Shown: positions 19,065 to 29,482, counted from the stretch's first letter. The stretch is 36,279 nucleotides of DNA from Betaproteobacteria bacterium RIFCSPLOWO2_12_FULL_62_58 (GCA_001772005.1 MERI01000273.1:1-36279), one strand, 5' to 3'. The notes: generated from the sequence alone by a model not told the origin. Translations and numbers: made by a program.

Positions 19065-20318
19065 GTGCTGAAACCATTCCCGCCTCTGAGCGAGCTCGGA
19101 CGCATTGTGGCGCGGCGTTTTTATGACGACCGCTGCATGCAGATCGCAAGCAGCCTCACCTTCACCACGCTGCTGGCGATCGTGCCGCTGATTACGGTGA
19201 CGCTGACGCTGATTTCGGCGTTTCCGGTATTCGCGACGCTGACCGAACATGTCGAGAAATTCGTGTTCGAAAACATGGTCCCGGAATCGGCGGACATGAT
19301 CGCCGTCTACACTGAACAGTTTACCGCCAACGCCGGAAAACTGACCGCTGTCGGCATCGCGATTCTCGCCGTCACCGCCATCATGCTGATGATGACGATA
19401 GAGCGCGCGTTCAACGATATCTGGCGCATTTCGCACCAGCGCTCGGTCTTTCAGCGCGTGCTCGTCTACTGGACGTTGCTGACGATTGGCCCGGTGCTGA
19501 TCGGGGCGAGCCTGTCGCTCACGTCCTGGCTGGTGAGCTTGTCGCTCGGCCTGGTGAGCGATATCCCGGGCGCGGGGCTGGCGCTGCTCAAGATCGTGCC
19601 CGTCCTGCTGACATCGGTTGCGCTTGCCATGCTCTACTTCGCGATGCCCAACCGGCGTGTTGCGGTCAGGGACGCGTTGATCGGCGGGGTCCTCGCGGGA
19701 CTCGCATTCGAGGCGATGAAGCGTGGTTTCGCGTTCTACATCACCCAGTTTCCGACCTACAAGCTGGTTTACGGCGCGTTCGCGAGCGCGCCGATTTTCC
19801 TGCTGTGGATCTATCTGTCGTGGCTGGTGGTCCTGTTCGGCGCGGTGGTGGTTGCGGCGCTCCCCGAATGGCGCGAGCGCGTCGGGCAGGGGCGCACGAT
19901 GCCGGGCATCGATTTCTTCGGTGCGCTGCAGATTCTGAAAATCCTGTGGCAGGCGCAACGCGATGGGCAAGCAGTCGGCCTGCCGCGCCTGCACCGCGCC
20001 GTCCGGGCGTCGACCGAGCGCATCGAAGCCCTACTCGACGCGATGGTCGGCGCAGCGTGGGTGAGCCGCGTGGCGCCGGCCGGCTGGGTGCTGAACCGCG
20101 CCCCGGACACGATCAAGGTCGAGGAGGTCTACCGGCTGTTCGTGTTCCGTGCCGATGCGCGGACGCCGACGCTTGGTTCGGACCCCGAGCTGGAGACGCT
20201 GGTCCACGAAATCTCAGCGCGGGTAGTGGAAAACATGCAGATGTCGATCGACGAACTGTTCCGGTCGGCCACCCGTACCGAATCGCAGGCCGCGCCCGCG
20301 CGCAGTCAGGCGGTGTAG
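19065..20318 (+). CDS. yihY: YihY family inner-membrane protein
   Basis: A 417-aa YihY/virulence-BrkB family membrane protein, once mis-assigned as RNase BN. Visible: the N-terminal DDRCMQIASSLTFTTLLAIVPLITVTLTL motif region (described, not a full domain), about six membrane helices across residues 30-270, the family segment FYITQFPTYKLVYGAFASAP, and a cytoplasmic C-terminal extension of about 140 residues that may hold a winged-helix fold. The frame also opens at a TTG at 19020 inside REP-like element A2. The GTG at 19065 is preferred because GAAGGA lies about 7 nt upstream and homology begins after it. Confidence 0.92.
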   Translation: MLKPFPPLSELGRIVARRFYDDRCMQIASSLTFTTLLAIVPLITVTLTLISAFPVFATLTEHVEKFVFENMVPESADMIAVYTEQFTANAGKLTAVGIAILAVTAIMLMMTIERAFNDIWRISHQRSVFQRVLVYWTLLTIGPVLIGASLSLTSWLVSLSLGLVSDIPGAGLALLKIVPVLLTSVALAMLYFAMPNRRVAVRDALIGGVLAGLAFEAMKRGFAFYITQFPTYKLVYGAFASAPIFLLWIYLSWLVVLFGAVVVAALPEWRERVGQGRTMPGIDFFGALQILKILWQAQRDGQAVGLPRLHRAVRASTERIEALLDAMVGAAWVSRVAPAGWVLNRAPDTIKVEEVYRLFVFRADARTPTLGSDPELETLVHEISARVVENMQMSIDELFRSATRTESQAAPARSQAV

Positions 20319-20387
20319 GCGGTCGGATTCAGACTACGCAGCATGCGGGTCGTCGAGCGCACAAGTGATCCCCGCCGCCGCGGAAGG

Positions 20388-23300
20388 TCATTTAACTCGT
20401 GCGGCGGATATTCTCACCTCGACCGAATGTTCCTGATGGTCGTCAACCAAAGGAATCGCCTTGTCTTGTTGCTCGATGCCGTCAACTGTCACACTCGTCT
20501 CGCCTTTGCCGACACGCACATTCAGCACACTGATATGGTAGACCGTTTCCCGGTACCGGTAATGCACCTTGCACGCCTCCCACTCCGCGGGGAGGCACGG
20601 CACAAAGCGCAGTCTGTCTACTTCCAGCCTCAAGCCCAGGAGTGATTCCACGATGAGCCGATACATCCAGCCGGCGGAGCCCGTGTACCACGTCCATCCG
20701 CCGCGGCCGGTGTGCGGCGAGACCGCATAGACGTCGGCCGCGACCACGTAGGGTTCTACTTTGTACGCGGCAATCGCCTCCGCGGATCCGGTATGGTTTA
20801 CCGGGTTGATCATGGCCGTGAGTTCCCATGCGCGCCGGCTGTCGCCCAATGCCGCGTACGCCATCGCCGCCCAGATCGCGGCGTGAGTGTATTGCCCGCC
20901 ATTCTCTCTCACGCCCGGGACGTAGCCTTTTATGTAGCCGGGGTTCAAGGCCGACTTGTCGAATGGCGGATTCAGAAGCTGGATCAGTGCGTGATCCCGC
21001 CGAACGAGGCGCTTGTCCACCGCATCCATTGCCATATGCGAGCGCCTCGCATCGCTCGCGCCGGATAGAACAGACCAGCTTTGCGCGATCGAATCAATCC
21101 GGCATTCGGCGTTGCTCGCCGATCCAAGCGGCGAACCGTCGTCGAAGTAGGCGCGGCGGTACCACTCGCCATCCCAGCCATGCTGATCGATATTCCGGCG
21201 CACTTGATCCGCCTCCGCCTGGCAGCGTTCGGCAAAGGATATGTCGCCATGAACGCGGGCAACCCGACCGAACTGCATGAGCACTTCGTAAAGGAAAAAA
21301 CCCAGCCACACGCTCTCACCTTTGCCGTGCGCGCCCACGATGTTCATGCCGTCGTTCCAGTCACCGGAACCGATGAGCGGCAGGCCGTGCTCGCCGAATC
21401 TGAGGCCTCTCAGGACCGCGCGCACACAGTGTTGGTACAGACTTGCCGACTCCTCGGACCGGCCGGGTAGATCGTAATACGAGTCCTCCTCGAGGTTCAC
21501 CGGCCGGCCTTCGATGAAGGGGACGGGTTCATCCAGCACACCCGTGTCCCCCGTGTTCTGAACGTAGTGGCATGTCGCCAGCGGCAGCCAGAGATAATCG
21601 TCCGAACAGTGCGTACGCACGCCCCGGCCCGAGGACGGATGCCACCAATGCTGGACATCGCCTTCCCGGAACTGACGGGCGGCGCAGCGGAGCAGGTGCT
21701 CGCGCACGAGTTTGGGCTCGGCATGGATAAGCGCCATCACGTCCTGCAGCTGGTCGCGGAAACCGAAAGCGCCTCCCGATTGGTAGTATCCGCTGCGTGC
21801 CCACAGACGGCACGCCAGAGTCTGGTACAGGAGCCAGCCATTGGTCAGCACGTTGAGCGACTGATCGGGTGTTTCCACCTGCACTGTGCCAAGAGTACTC
21901 TTCCAGTACTGCCATACCGCTTCGAGCGCATTCCGCGCGGCGGTTGATCCCCGGAAGCGACGCACCAGCTTGCCGGCGTCATCAGCGCCTCGCCTTCCTG
22001 CTACGCCGAGCCTGAAGATGATCTCGCGTTGTTCCCCGTCGGCCAGCTCGAATTGAACCTGGATTGCGGCACAAGGATCCAAGGCCGCGCCCACCTTGTT
22101 GGAAAGCTGCGACCGGGTCATGGCCGCCGGATTCCTGAGCGTGCCGTTGCGCCCGAGGAACTCGGTGCGGTCACCACTCAAGGTCCGGGTCACATCGTCC
22201 ACGTCGAAGAACGCAATCCGATCGGCGAACTCGGTGTTGTAGGCGTTGCGCGCGTAGAGCGCGCCGCTCGCCGGATCGATCTCGGTAATCACGTGCATGG
22301 TCGTTTTCGGCCGCAGGTCTCCAAGCACCCACTCCACGTAGCCGGTAGCGGATAGCCGGCGCGATCGGCCTGACTCGTTTCGCACTTTCAGCACCGAGAA
22401 CTTGACCGCTGCCTCCAGGTCCACGTAAACCCACAGCTCCGAGCCGATGCCGTCTTCGGCGTGCTCGAAGACGCTGTAGCCGAACCCGTGCCGGCTGACA
22501 TATGGTGTCGCGCCGCGGCTGGGGAGCGGCGCGGGAGACCAGAAGTGCCCGCTCTCCTCGTCACGGAGGTAAAAGGCTTCTCCGCTCGCATCGCTCACGG
22601 GGTCGTTGCCCCAGGGAGTCAGGCGAAACTCGTGGGCGTTCTCGCTCCAGGTGTAGGCGAGGCCACTCTCCGATATGACGGTCCCGAAGTGCGGATTCGC
22701 CAGCACATTAACCCACGGCGCCGGCGTCACTTGCCCGTGCGCGGTGGTGATCACGTACTCGCGTCCATCGGGGGTGTATCCTCCGAGTCCGTTGAAGAAG
22801 ATCAGATCATGGCGCGGCGACTCGACCGCAGCGGCCGGGATTTCGGCGCGGCGGGTTCGGGTCGGCTTGAAGCGCGGCACCCGCACTTCCGCAAGGCCGC
22901 GACGGTTGATCTGTTCCCCCAGCGCTCCCCGTCTGTCGGAGATGATGGCACGCGCGACCGACTGGAGCAGAATGCGGTCCTCGTCCGATATCTGCTCCGC
23001 CCGCCGCACGAAGATTCCGCCCGGCCGATCCATCACATGTGCTTCGATGCCCGCGGCAATCAGCCCCATGATCTGTTCCTGGAGCAGTTGCCGGTAACCG
23101 GCGCGATCTTCGTTCCAGATCACCAGGTCCACCGCCAGTCCCTTCAGGCGCCAGTAGGCGTGGGCCTGTACGAGTTGGCGCACCAGTTCGATATTCACCC
23201 GGTCTCCAATCTGCAGCAGCACGATCGGCAAATCGCCAGAAATGGCATAGCCCCATAGCCCGGATTGCCCGCGGCGGTTCTTGCCGAGAACGGCTGCGTC

Positions 23301-26300
23301 GGCGCGCAGCAATGAATTGGCGTAGATGACCGAATTGGCAAGGCGTCCATAGAGTTGCGCGTCGGACTCGGTGGCGTTGATCTGCCGCAAGGTCACCCAG
23401 CTATGGGTCCACGCCAGATCGAAGACGCGATCCGCCATATGCCGATCCTGGTATTTGCCGACCAGGCTCAAGGCTGCGTCGCGGGTTTCGCCGATGCCGG
23501 AAACCATATCGATCGTTGCCGATTGTTCCGGATCGAGCGTTATTCGATACCGGATCGCGACAATCGGATCCAGCACCGAACCCTCGCTGCCTGAGAGCGC
23601 CACCGGTTCGCTCATCGCTTGAGGAGCGGCGACCGTGCGCCCGCGCCCGATGAACTGCATGCGATCGGTCTCGCATGAAATCTCTCCGATGTCCGCCCCG
23701 TGCACGGCCATCAGGTGAAACATCCAAGGCGGGCGCTCCTCGAGGGAGCGGGGCCGGCGCGTGCAGACAATTGCCTGCCGCTCGCGGATGATCTCGGTCT
23801 GAACAAAGAGATTACTGAACGCCGGATGCAGCGCGTCCCCGGCGGGCGACGCGAGAACGACTTCCGCGTAACTCGTTACGTCGATCGCCCGGCGTGTCCG
23901 GGAGCGGTTGGTGATGCGGAGTCGGCGCAGTTCGATGTCATCTTCGGGAGAAACGACGATCTCGGTATGCGTATCGTAATCGTGGTCGCGACGGCGAAAC
24001 TCCGCGCGTGCCTCCGAGAATATCGCTTCGTAAGTTTCCGCGCGTTTGAGCGTCGGCTGATGGGTGCTTGACCAGAACTCCCCGCTGGTCACGTCGCGGA
24101 GGTAACAAAATGCGCCCCAGTTGTCGCAGGTCGTGTCTTCGCGCCAGCGGGTGACGGCGAGGTCTTTCCAGCGACTGTAGCCGCCGCCCGCGTTCGTCAC
24201 CATCACGTGGTATCGGCCGTTCGATAACAACTGCACCTCCGGCATCGGCGTGTCGGGGTGCATGAGTACGCGCACCGGCATTTCCGGACCGCTGGAAATC
24301 GCACGAATGTCGGAAAGTTCGGCGGCGTGCAAATGGAACGCCGTGGCCTTTGGAATCCGCTCTTGAAGCAACAACGTGGTCGCCTGGAACAGCGGATCCG
24401 ACTCGAATCGCTTCTGCATCGGGCGGTCCAGGATCAGATAGGCGAGAGAGAGCAGGCTCATACCCTGGTGGTGGGCCATGTAGCATCGAACCACCGCGCT
24501 CGATTCCCCTCGTCGTTGACGCAGCGGGGTGTAGTCGATAGCCTCATACAAGCCGAATCTTCCTTCCAGCCCTGCAGCGGCGAGTCGCTGCAGATTCAGG
24601 CACGCCGCCTCGGGCGCCACCATCAGCGCGAGCGCCGAGGCATACGGCGCAACGACCAGATCCTCGGTCAGCCCGCGTTTGAGCCCCAGGCCGGGAACGC
24701 CAAAGGCGCGGTACTGGTAGTTGAGATGAATGTCGACCGTGTTGTAGCCGGACTCCGACATGCCCCACGGTACGCCGCGCTGCCTCCCATAGTCGATCTG
24801 TCGCCCCACCGCCGCCTTATAGGTCTGGTCGAGCAGGGTGTTTTCGTAGGTCGGCATCACCAGGAGCGGCATCAGGTATTCGAACATCGAACCGCCCCAC
24901 GACAGGAGAATCGGCTCGCCGCCGGCGGTCGTGAGCAGGCGCCCGAGGGCAAACCAGCTCTCCTGCGGCAGTTGTCCCTGCGCAATCGCCACGAAGCTGG
25001 ACAGTCTTGCTTCCGAGGCCAGCAGATCGTAGTAACTCGAGTCGCGCCGGCGCTCACCGACGTTGTAGCCGATGGCCAGTACATGACCCGCCTTGTCGTA
25101 CAGGAAGTCATACTCCATCCGGGCGAGTTCGCCCGCTTGCAGCGCAAGGCCTTCAATGGCTGCAATCCGCTCATTGGCGCGACGGCTTGCTTCCGTGATG
25201 ACTCGCCGCAGTTCGTCAAGCCACCCGCTTTCCTCTGGCGCCGCGTCCGCGTCGAGGCGGCGCCCGATTGCCGGCAGCCACTCCGCCTCAAGTCGCTCCA
25301 GTTGGCGCAGCGTTGGGATCTCACCGATGTCCGGGAAGTCGCTGAGCCTGCCCGGCGCAGCCGGCAGCAATAGCCATGGAGCGAGAAACGTCAGCTCATC
25401 AAGGGCACTCCGGCATTGCCGGGCCAGCGCCTGTGCCCACCACTTCGCTTCGCTCTCGGGCTCAGTTGCGTTGCCAACATCGAAGCTGCCGGCCACCTCT
25501 GCAGCAAACGTCGCCAGCCGAGCTAGCCAACGCCACGCCGCCGCCACCGTGGCAGGCCGGGAATCGTATGCGGACTCCAGATCCTTCTGAAGTTGAGCGA
25601 GCTGGGGAGACGCGGCCTCTCCCGCAACATCCACAAGAATATCGATGGCGTCGCTCAAGCCCTCGAACACTCGTGGCCCCACGATCCTGTCATCGGCTAG
25701 CGCGAGCAGTCCCCGGCGCAATGTCAGCAGATGGCCCGCGAGATTCCCGCTGTCCACCGACGAAATGTAGAGAGGCGGCAGCGGCTGCAGAGACTGCGTG
25801 TCATACCAGTTGTAGAAGTGACCTTGGTGCCGTTCCAAGGCCGCCATCGTATGGAACGCATTCGCCGTGCGCTCGATAAGTTGTCCGGCCGGAACGTAGC
25901 CGAAGTCGTATGCGGACAAATTCGCGAGCAGCGCAAGTCCCATATTGGTCGGCGACGTGCGGTGCGCGACCACGGCGCCGCGATACTCCTGATAGTTATC
26001 CGGCGGCAGCCAATGTTCTTCCGGGCCGACGAAGGTCTCGAAGAACGCCCATGTCTTTCGCGAAAGCTTCCGGAGGAAGAGGAACTGGTCAGCCGTCAGT
26101 CTCGCTTCGCGGCGAGCGAGGGGCCGGCTGATCCACCACGCGATGGCGGGGGCGGCAAACCAGAGGCCCAATATGGGCCCAGCCACTAGCAGCGCGGTTG
26201 GCTTTGATGCCGCCAGATAAACCGCCGCGGCAGAGGCGATAACGGGGGCGATCCACATCGCCCGGCAGGAGGCGATGAGGTCGGTGCGGCTATCGCGATC

Positions 26301-29123
26301 CAGCTCGCCCGATGGACTCCATTCCAGAAGTCGATTGTGCGTGACCAGTATCCGCCAAACCGTGCGCACGATCGCGTCCAGACTGAAGAGCGCCTCATAC
26401 GGGAGGCACGCGAGCGTAAAGGCCGCCTGAGCGAAGTGCCGGCCGGCCGAGCGTAGTGCGGCGCGGAGATGTTGGCCCAGCAGCACATCGTCCGGCTTCC
26501 GGAACACGTCCAGAATGGAGGCAATCAAGGGAGGAATCAGGATGATTCCGATCACCGACAGGGTCCAAAACCATGCCGGTGACAAGACCGTCCAGCCCAG
26601 CAGCAACAGCAGCGTCAACGCCGCAGGCACGAGACTGCGCCGAAGGTTGTCGACGATCTTCCATTGGGACAGTCCCGAGAGCGGGTTCCTCTCGCGGCTT
26701 GCGCCGAGTCCGGGAACGCGCGGCAACAACCACTGCGCGATCTGCCAATCCCCGCGAATCCAGCGGCGCCGGCGGCTCACGTCCGCGCTGTAGCGGGATG
26801 GATATTCCTCGTACAACTGTACATCGCTCAACAGTCCCGCCCGCGCGTAACATCCTTCCAGCAGGTCGTGGCTGAGTATCCGGTTCTCGGGAAAGCGTCC
26901 GTTGAGCGAGCGCTCGAACGCATCAACGTCATAGATTCCCTTGCCGATGAACGAGCCTTCACCGAACAGGTCCTGGTAAACATCGGAGACGGCGCGCGTA
27001 TAGGGGTCGATGCCGGGCTCACTCCCGCACAGTCGCGCATAACGCGACCGGTTCGTGCCGGGCAGGCTCACAGCCATGCGGGGCTGAAGGATGCCGTACC
27101 CCTCACAGACGCGCTGCTGGCGTTCGTCGTAGCGCGCACGATTCAACGGGTGCACCATGGCCGCCACGAACTGCCGCGCCGCATCGCGCGGCAGTTGCGT
27201 ATCCGTGTCAAGGGTGATCACGTACTTCACTTTCGACAAAACGTCGGTTTTGCCGACGACGAGCGAGAAGCGATCCCTTGAGCCGTCCCGCAGCAGCGAA
27301 TTCAATTCCGCCAGCTTCCCTCGCTTGCGCTCGTAGCCCATCCAGAGCCGCTCCTGCGGATTCCAGCGGCGCGGGCGATGGAAGAGAAAGAAAGGATCGC
27401 TTCTTGCGCTCCTGTACTTTTCATTCAGTTCTTCGATCCTGTTCCGGGCCAGCAATAACAGCGGCTCGTCCTCCGGAAGCGTTTCCTCGTGCGCGTCTCG
27501 AAAATCAGTCAGCAGGCCGAAGTGCAGGTTTTCGTCCTGATTCGCCAGGAACCGGACTTCCAGCGCCTCGATCAGATCCTCGATGTTTTGGGCGCTTAAG
27601 AGCATGGTCGGGACCACCGCCAGAGCGCGGGATTCCGTCGGAATTCCTCCGGAAAAGTCCATACGCGGCAGCGAATGCGGCGTCGCCAGCAACGTCGCCA
27701 GCCAGTTCACCAGCGCGACCGCCAGATGACTTGCGCCCAAAGCCGAGAGGATGCCGGTCAGCACGAGCATCCAATCGGGCGCCCCGTTCGCACGTGCCTG
27801 GGCCAACAGGCCTCCGGTGAGGATCACCGTGATCAGCGTGATCGCGCCCAGATACAGGAACAGCGGGAACTGGCCCCCCGTTCTGCGCAAAGCTTCGGAG
27901 GTGGAAAGCCGCGCCGCCGCCGTTCGTTCCAGCTGCGGCAGTCCCTTGTCGATCAGGTAGAACCCGACATGTGCGGCTCGATCGTCACCGTCTTTCCCGG
28001 CCGCGCCCTCGTACGCCAGTTGAATCGCTTTGCGCGCCACCTCGCTTTCTGACAGGCGGTTCGCTTTCGCTATCTTCTCCACGACGTGCCGGTAGCTGTC
28101 ACGGGTGGCAAAATCCATCTTGCCGTAGACCCCGCCCGGATCCTCCCGCAGTTTTTGGTCGACGACGCTCATTGTCTCGACGAACTCGCGCCAGTCCATC
28201 GCCCCCAGAAAGCGGAGGCTGCCGATGCTGTTGCTGATGGAGACCTGGTCGGCGGCCTGTTTCTGGGTTTCCGACTGCACCAACTGCTCGATCGTCGAGC
28301 CGGACTCGGAGAGTCGTTGCTCAATCCAGGTGAGCGGCAAGGCCAAAGCAGCGCTTTGTCCCTGCAATCGACGCGCAACTTCGGATACGAACGGGGTCGT
28401 CATCGGCGGGCTCGACCGCGCCATGTCCGCGATCACGAGAATCAGGCTTTTCGGGTCCTTCTCGGCGATCTCCATCATCTGGTCTGCCCATGAGTCGGCC
28501 CGGTCCCGGTCGATCGTGCCGGCGGAGATCCGGGCGCCAACGCGCCGGAGATTCTCGATCAGCGCCAGACGCAGCATGATGGGGATCGCCCACAATTCGC
28601 CCAACTTGAGGGCTGTGACCTTCTGGTAGGCCGCTACGAAACGGCTGAGACTTTCCAGGTCCACTCGTCCATCGCCGTGTGAGATCGCCTCCAGCGCGAT
28701 GTCATATACGCGCGGCAGCCCAGCCGATGGGCCGTAAGCCAGGCGCGGCAGTTCCCGGCTGTAACGCTTAGGCAGGTGTCTCTTGGCCGTGCGTATCTGT
28801 TCTTCGATCAGATAGAAGTTGTCGAGCAGCCATTCCCCGGCCGGCGCAATCCGGCGGTTCGCCCTGACCGCCGCCGTCAGCAGGTTGCAGACTCCAACCA
28901 GGACGCCTTCATTCTCAGCCAGCCGCGTCAGAAGCTGGTCGGGCGCACGTTTCAGACTCAACTTGTGCGTGCCCGCCAGGGTCTTGCCATGCTGTTCCAT
29001 CTGGTCGGCGCTGAGCAGCTCCGAGCGCAGCGGCGGCTCGTCGTCGTACTGTTGTGTCAAGCCGTGTCCGCGGAGGCGCGCCCACAAATAGAGCACGGTC
29101 CCGCGAATAGTCCTGCTGCTCAC
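20388..29123 (-). CDS. ndvB: cyclic beta-1,2-glucan synthase (NdvB type)
   Basis: A giant 2911-aa inner-membrane enzyme that builds cyclic beta-1,2-glucan, a periplasmic osmotic/host-interaction glucan, from UDP-glucose. In order: a helical N-terminal region; membrane helices near 420-480; a GT84 glycosyltransferase domain with DTDTQ near 640 and RRRRWIRGDW near 783-792; membrane helices near 828-873 and 955-1000; a glycoamylase-like domain near 1300-1560 with SWGGSMFEYLMP and YMAHHQGMS; and repeated carbohydrate-binding and GH94 phosphorylase-like parts, the last with GSGDWNDGMN near 2583. The length fits the family (about 2800-2900). The start is taken as GTG at 29123, with AGGGGA upstream; a TTG at 29129 is too close to it. 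No exporter gene (ndvA) is nearby. REP-like element B2 abuts the ribosome-binding site. Confidence 0.95.
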   Translation of the reverse strand: MSSRTIRGTVLYLWARLRGHGLTQQYDDEPPLRSELLSADQMEQHGKTLAGTHKLSLKRAPDQLLTRLAENEGVLVGVCNLLTAAVRANRRIAPAGEWLLDNFYLIEEQIRTAKRHLPKRYSRELPRLAYGPSAGLPRVYDIALEAISHGDGRVDLESLSRFVAAYQKVTALKLGELWAIPIMLRLALIENLRRVGARISAGTIDRDRADSWADQMMEIAEKDPKSLILVIADMARSSPPMTTPFVSEVARRLQGQSAALALPLTWIEQRLSESGSTIEQLVQSETQKQAADQVSISNSIGSLRFLGAMDWREFVETMSVVDQKLREDPGGVYGKMDFATRDSYRHVVEKIAKANRLSESEVARKAIQLAYEGAAGKDGDDRAAHVGFYLIDKGLPQLERTAAARLSTSEALRRTGGQFPLFLYLGAITLITVILTGGLLAQARANGAPDWMLVLTGILSALGASHLAVALVNWLATLLATPHSLPRMDFSGGIPTESRALAVVPTMLLSAQNIEDLIEALEVRFLANQDENLHFGLLTDFRDAHEETLPEDEPLLLLARNRIEELNEKYRSARSDPFFLFHRPRRWNPQERLWMGYERKRGKLAELNSLLRDGSRDRFSLVVGKTDVLSKVKYVITLDTDTQLPRDAARQFVAAMVHPLNRARYDERQQRVCEGYGILQPRMAVSLPGTNRSRYARLCGSEPGIDPYTRAVSDVYQDLFGEGSFIGKGIYDVDAFERSLNGRFPENRILSHDLLEGCYARAGLLSDVQLYEEYPSRYSADVSRRRRWIRGDWQIAQWLLPRVPGLGASRERNPLSGLSQWKIVDNLRRSLVPAALTLLLLLGWTVLSPAWFWTLSVIGIILIPPLIASILDVFRKPDDVLLGQHLRAALRSAGRHFAQAAFTLACLPYEALFSLDAIVRTVWRILVTHNRLLEWSPSGELDRDSRTDLIASCRAMWIAPVIASAAAVYLAASKPTALLVAGPILGLWFAAPAIAWWISRPLARREARLTADQFLFLRKLSRKTWAFFETFVGPEEHWLPPDNYQEYRGAVVAHRTSPTNMGLALLANLSAYDFGYVPAGQLIERTANAFHTMAALERHQGHFYNWYDTQSLQPLPPLYISSVDSGNLAGHLLTLRRGLLALADDRIVGPRVFEGLSDAIDILVDVAGEAASPQLAQLQKDLESAYDSRPATVAAAWRWLARLATFAAEVAGSFDVGNATEPESEAKWWAQALARQCRSALDELTFLAPWLLLPAAPGRLSDFPDIGEIPTLRQLERLEAEWLPAIGRRLDADAAPEESGWLDELRRVITEASRRANERIAAIEGLALQAGELARMEYDFLYDKAGHVLAIGYNVGERRRDSSYYDLLASEARLSSFVAIAQGQLPQESWFALGRLLTTAGGEPILLSWGGSMFEYLMPLLVMPTYENTLLDQTYKAAVGRQIDYGRQRGVPWGMSESGYNTVDIHLNYQYRAFGVPGLGLKRGLTEDLVVAPYASALALMVAPEAACLNLQRLAAAGLEGRFGLYEAIDYTPLRQRRGESSAVVRCYMAHHQGMSLLSLAYLILDRPMQKRFESDPLFQATTLLLQERIPKATAFHLHAAELSDIRAISSGPEMPVRVLMHPDTPMPEVQLLSNGRYHVMVTNAGGGYSRWKDLAVTRWREDTTCDNWGAFCYLRDVTSGEFWSSTHQPTLKRAETYEAIFSEARAEFRRRDHDYDTHTEIVVSPEDDIELRRLRITNRSRTRRAIDVTSYAEVVLASPAGDALHPAFSNLFVQTEIIRERQAIVCTRRPRSLEERPPWMFHLMAVHGADIGEISCETDRMQFIGRGRTVAAPQAMSEPVALSGSEGSVLDPIVAIRYRITLDPEQSATIDMVSGIGETRDAALSLVGKYQDRHMADRVFDLAWTHSWVTLRQINATESDAQLYGRLANSVIYANSLLRADAAVLGKNRRGQSGLWGYAISGDLPIVLLQIGDRVNIELVRQLVQAHAYWRLKGLAVDLVIWNEDRAGYRQLLQEQIMGLIAAGIEAHVMDRPGGIFVRRAEQISDEDRILLQSVARAIISDRRGALGEQINRRGLAEVRVPRFKPTRTRRAEIPAAAVESPRHDLIFFNGLGGYTPDGREYVITTAHGQVTPAPWVNVLANPHFGTVISESGLAYTWSENAHEFRLTPWGNDPVSDASGEAFYLRDEESGHFWSPAPLPSRGATPYVSRHGFGYSVFEHAEDGIGSELWVYVDLEAAVKFSVLKVRNESGRSRRLSATGYVEWVLGDLRPKTTMHVITEIDPASGALYARNAYNTEFADRIAFFDVDDVTRTLSGDRTEFLGRNGTLRNPAAMTRSQLSNKVGAALDPCAAIQVQFELADGEQREIIFRLGVAGRRGADDAGKLVRRFRGSTAARNALEAVWQYWKSTLGTVQVETPDQSLNVLTNGWLLYQTLACRLWARSGYYQSGGAFGFRDQLQDVMALIHAEPKLVREHLLRCAARQFREGDVQHWWHPSSGRGVRTHCSDDYLWLPLATCHYVQNTGDTGVLDEPVPFIEGRPVNLEEDSYYDLPGRSEESASLYQHCVRAVLRGLRFGEHGLPLIGSGDWNDGMNIVGAHGKGESVWLGFFLYEVLMQFGRVARVHGDISFAERCQAEADQVRRNIDQHGWDGEWYRRAYFDDGSPLGSASNAECRIDSIAQSWSVLSGASDARRSHMAMDAVDKRLVRRDHALIQLLNPPFDKSALNPGYIKGYVPGVRENGGQYTHAAIWAAMAYAALGDSRRAWELTAMINPVNHTGSAEAIAAYKVEPYVVAADVYAVSPHTGRGGWTWYTGSAGWMYRLIVESLLGLRLEVDRLRFVPCLPAEWEACKVHYRYRETVYHISVLNVRVGKGETSVTVDGIEQQDKAIPLVDDHQEHSVEVRISAARVK

Positions 29124-29136
29124 CTTCAAGTCCCCT

Positions 29137-29173
29137 AGCAGCCCGTCGGACTCAACAGTCCGTACAGGCTGCT
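29137..29173. repeat. REP-like palindrome, subtype B, copy 2
   Basis: A 37-bp imperfect palindrome: left arm AGCAGCCCGTCGGACT, right arm the complement of AGCAGCCTGTACGGACT, with a short AT-rich centre. Flanked by CT and AA. It abuts the ribosome-binding site of ndvB. Confidence 0.8.
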
Positions 29174-29299
29174 AAAAACAAAACCGGCTGACCATTCGGA
29201 AGAAAACCCACCCGAAGCAGCCGAACATGAAGAAAAGCAGGGACAAACTCGCATATCCGTCATCCTCTTTTGCAATTTTCCTGGCGCCGGTTTTGCATT

Positions 29300-29333
29300 A
29301 GGAGTTTGTCGGTCCTTAGTCCGACAAACTCCT
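29300..29333. repeat. REP-like palindrome, subtype A, copy 3
   Basis: A 34-bp palindrome with perfect 13-bp arms AGGAGTTTGTCGG / CCGACAAACTCCT and loop TCCTTAGT, flanked by TT and AG. It is identical in its arms to copy 2 at 19014-19047. Confidence 0.9.
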
Positions 29334-29363
29334 AGCTCCTTCTTTGTTCTCTTCGCGATCGCG

Positions 29364-29411
29364 CTTCGACTCCGCGCTCGCGCCTGCGGTCTATCCTGAG
29401 CGTAGACGAAG
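29364..29411. repeat. imperfect palindrome of the CTTCG..CTGAGCG..CGAAG type
   Basis: The left end CTTCGACTCCGCGCTCG is roughly complementary to the right end CCTGAGCGTAGACGAAG. The right half resembles the widely distributed intergenic repeat with core CCTGAGCGTAGTCGAAGG seen in many proteobacterial genomes (recollection, not searched). Confidence 0.45.
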
Positions 29412-29482
29412 GGGACTCAGTGCGAACGGACTTTGGCAACCACGACAGAGATCGCCGGAAAGAACTGAACGGTCAGCTGCGC

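Noticed and set aside
24258..25373. 371-codon plus-strand frame inside ndvB
   Set aside because: It is antisense to the glycoamylase-like domain of NdvB, with no recognisable family and shadow-type composition.
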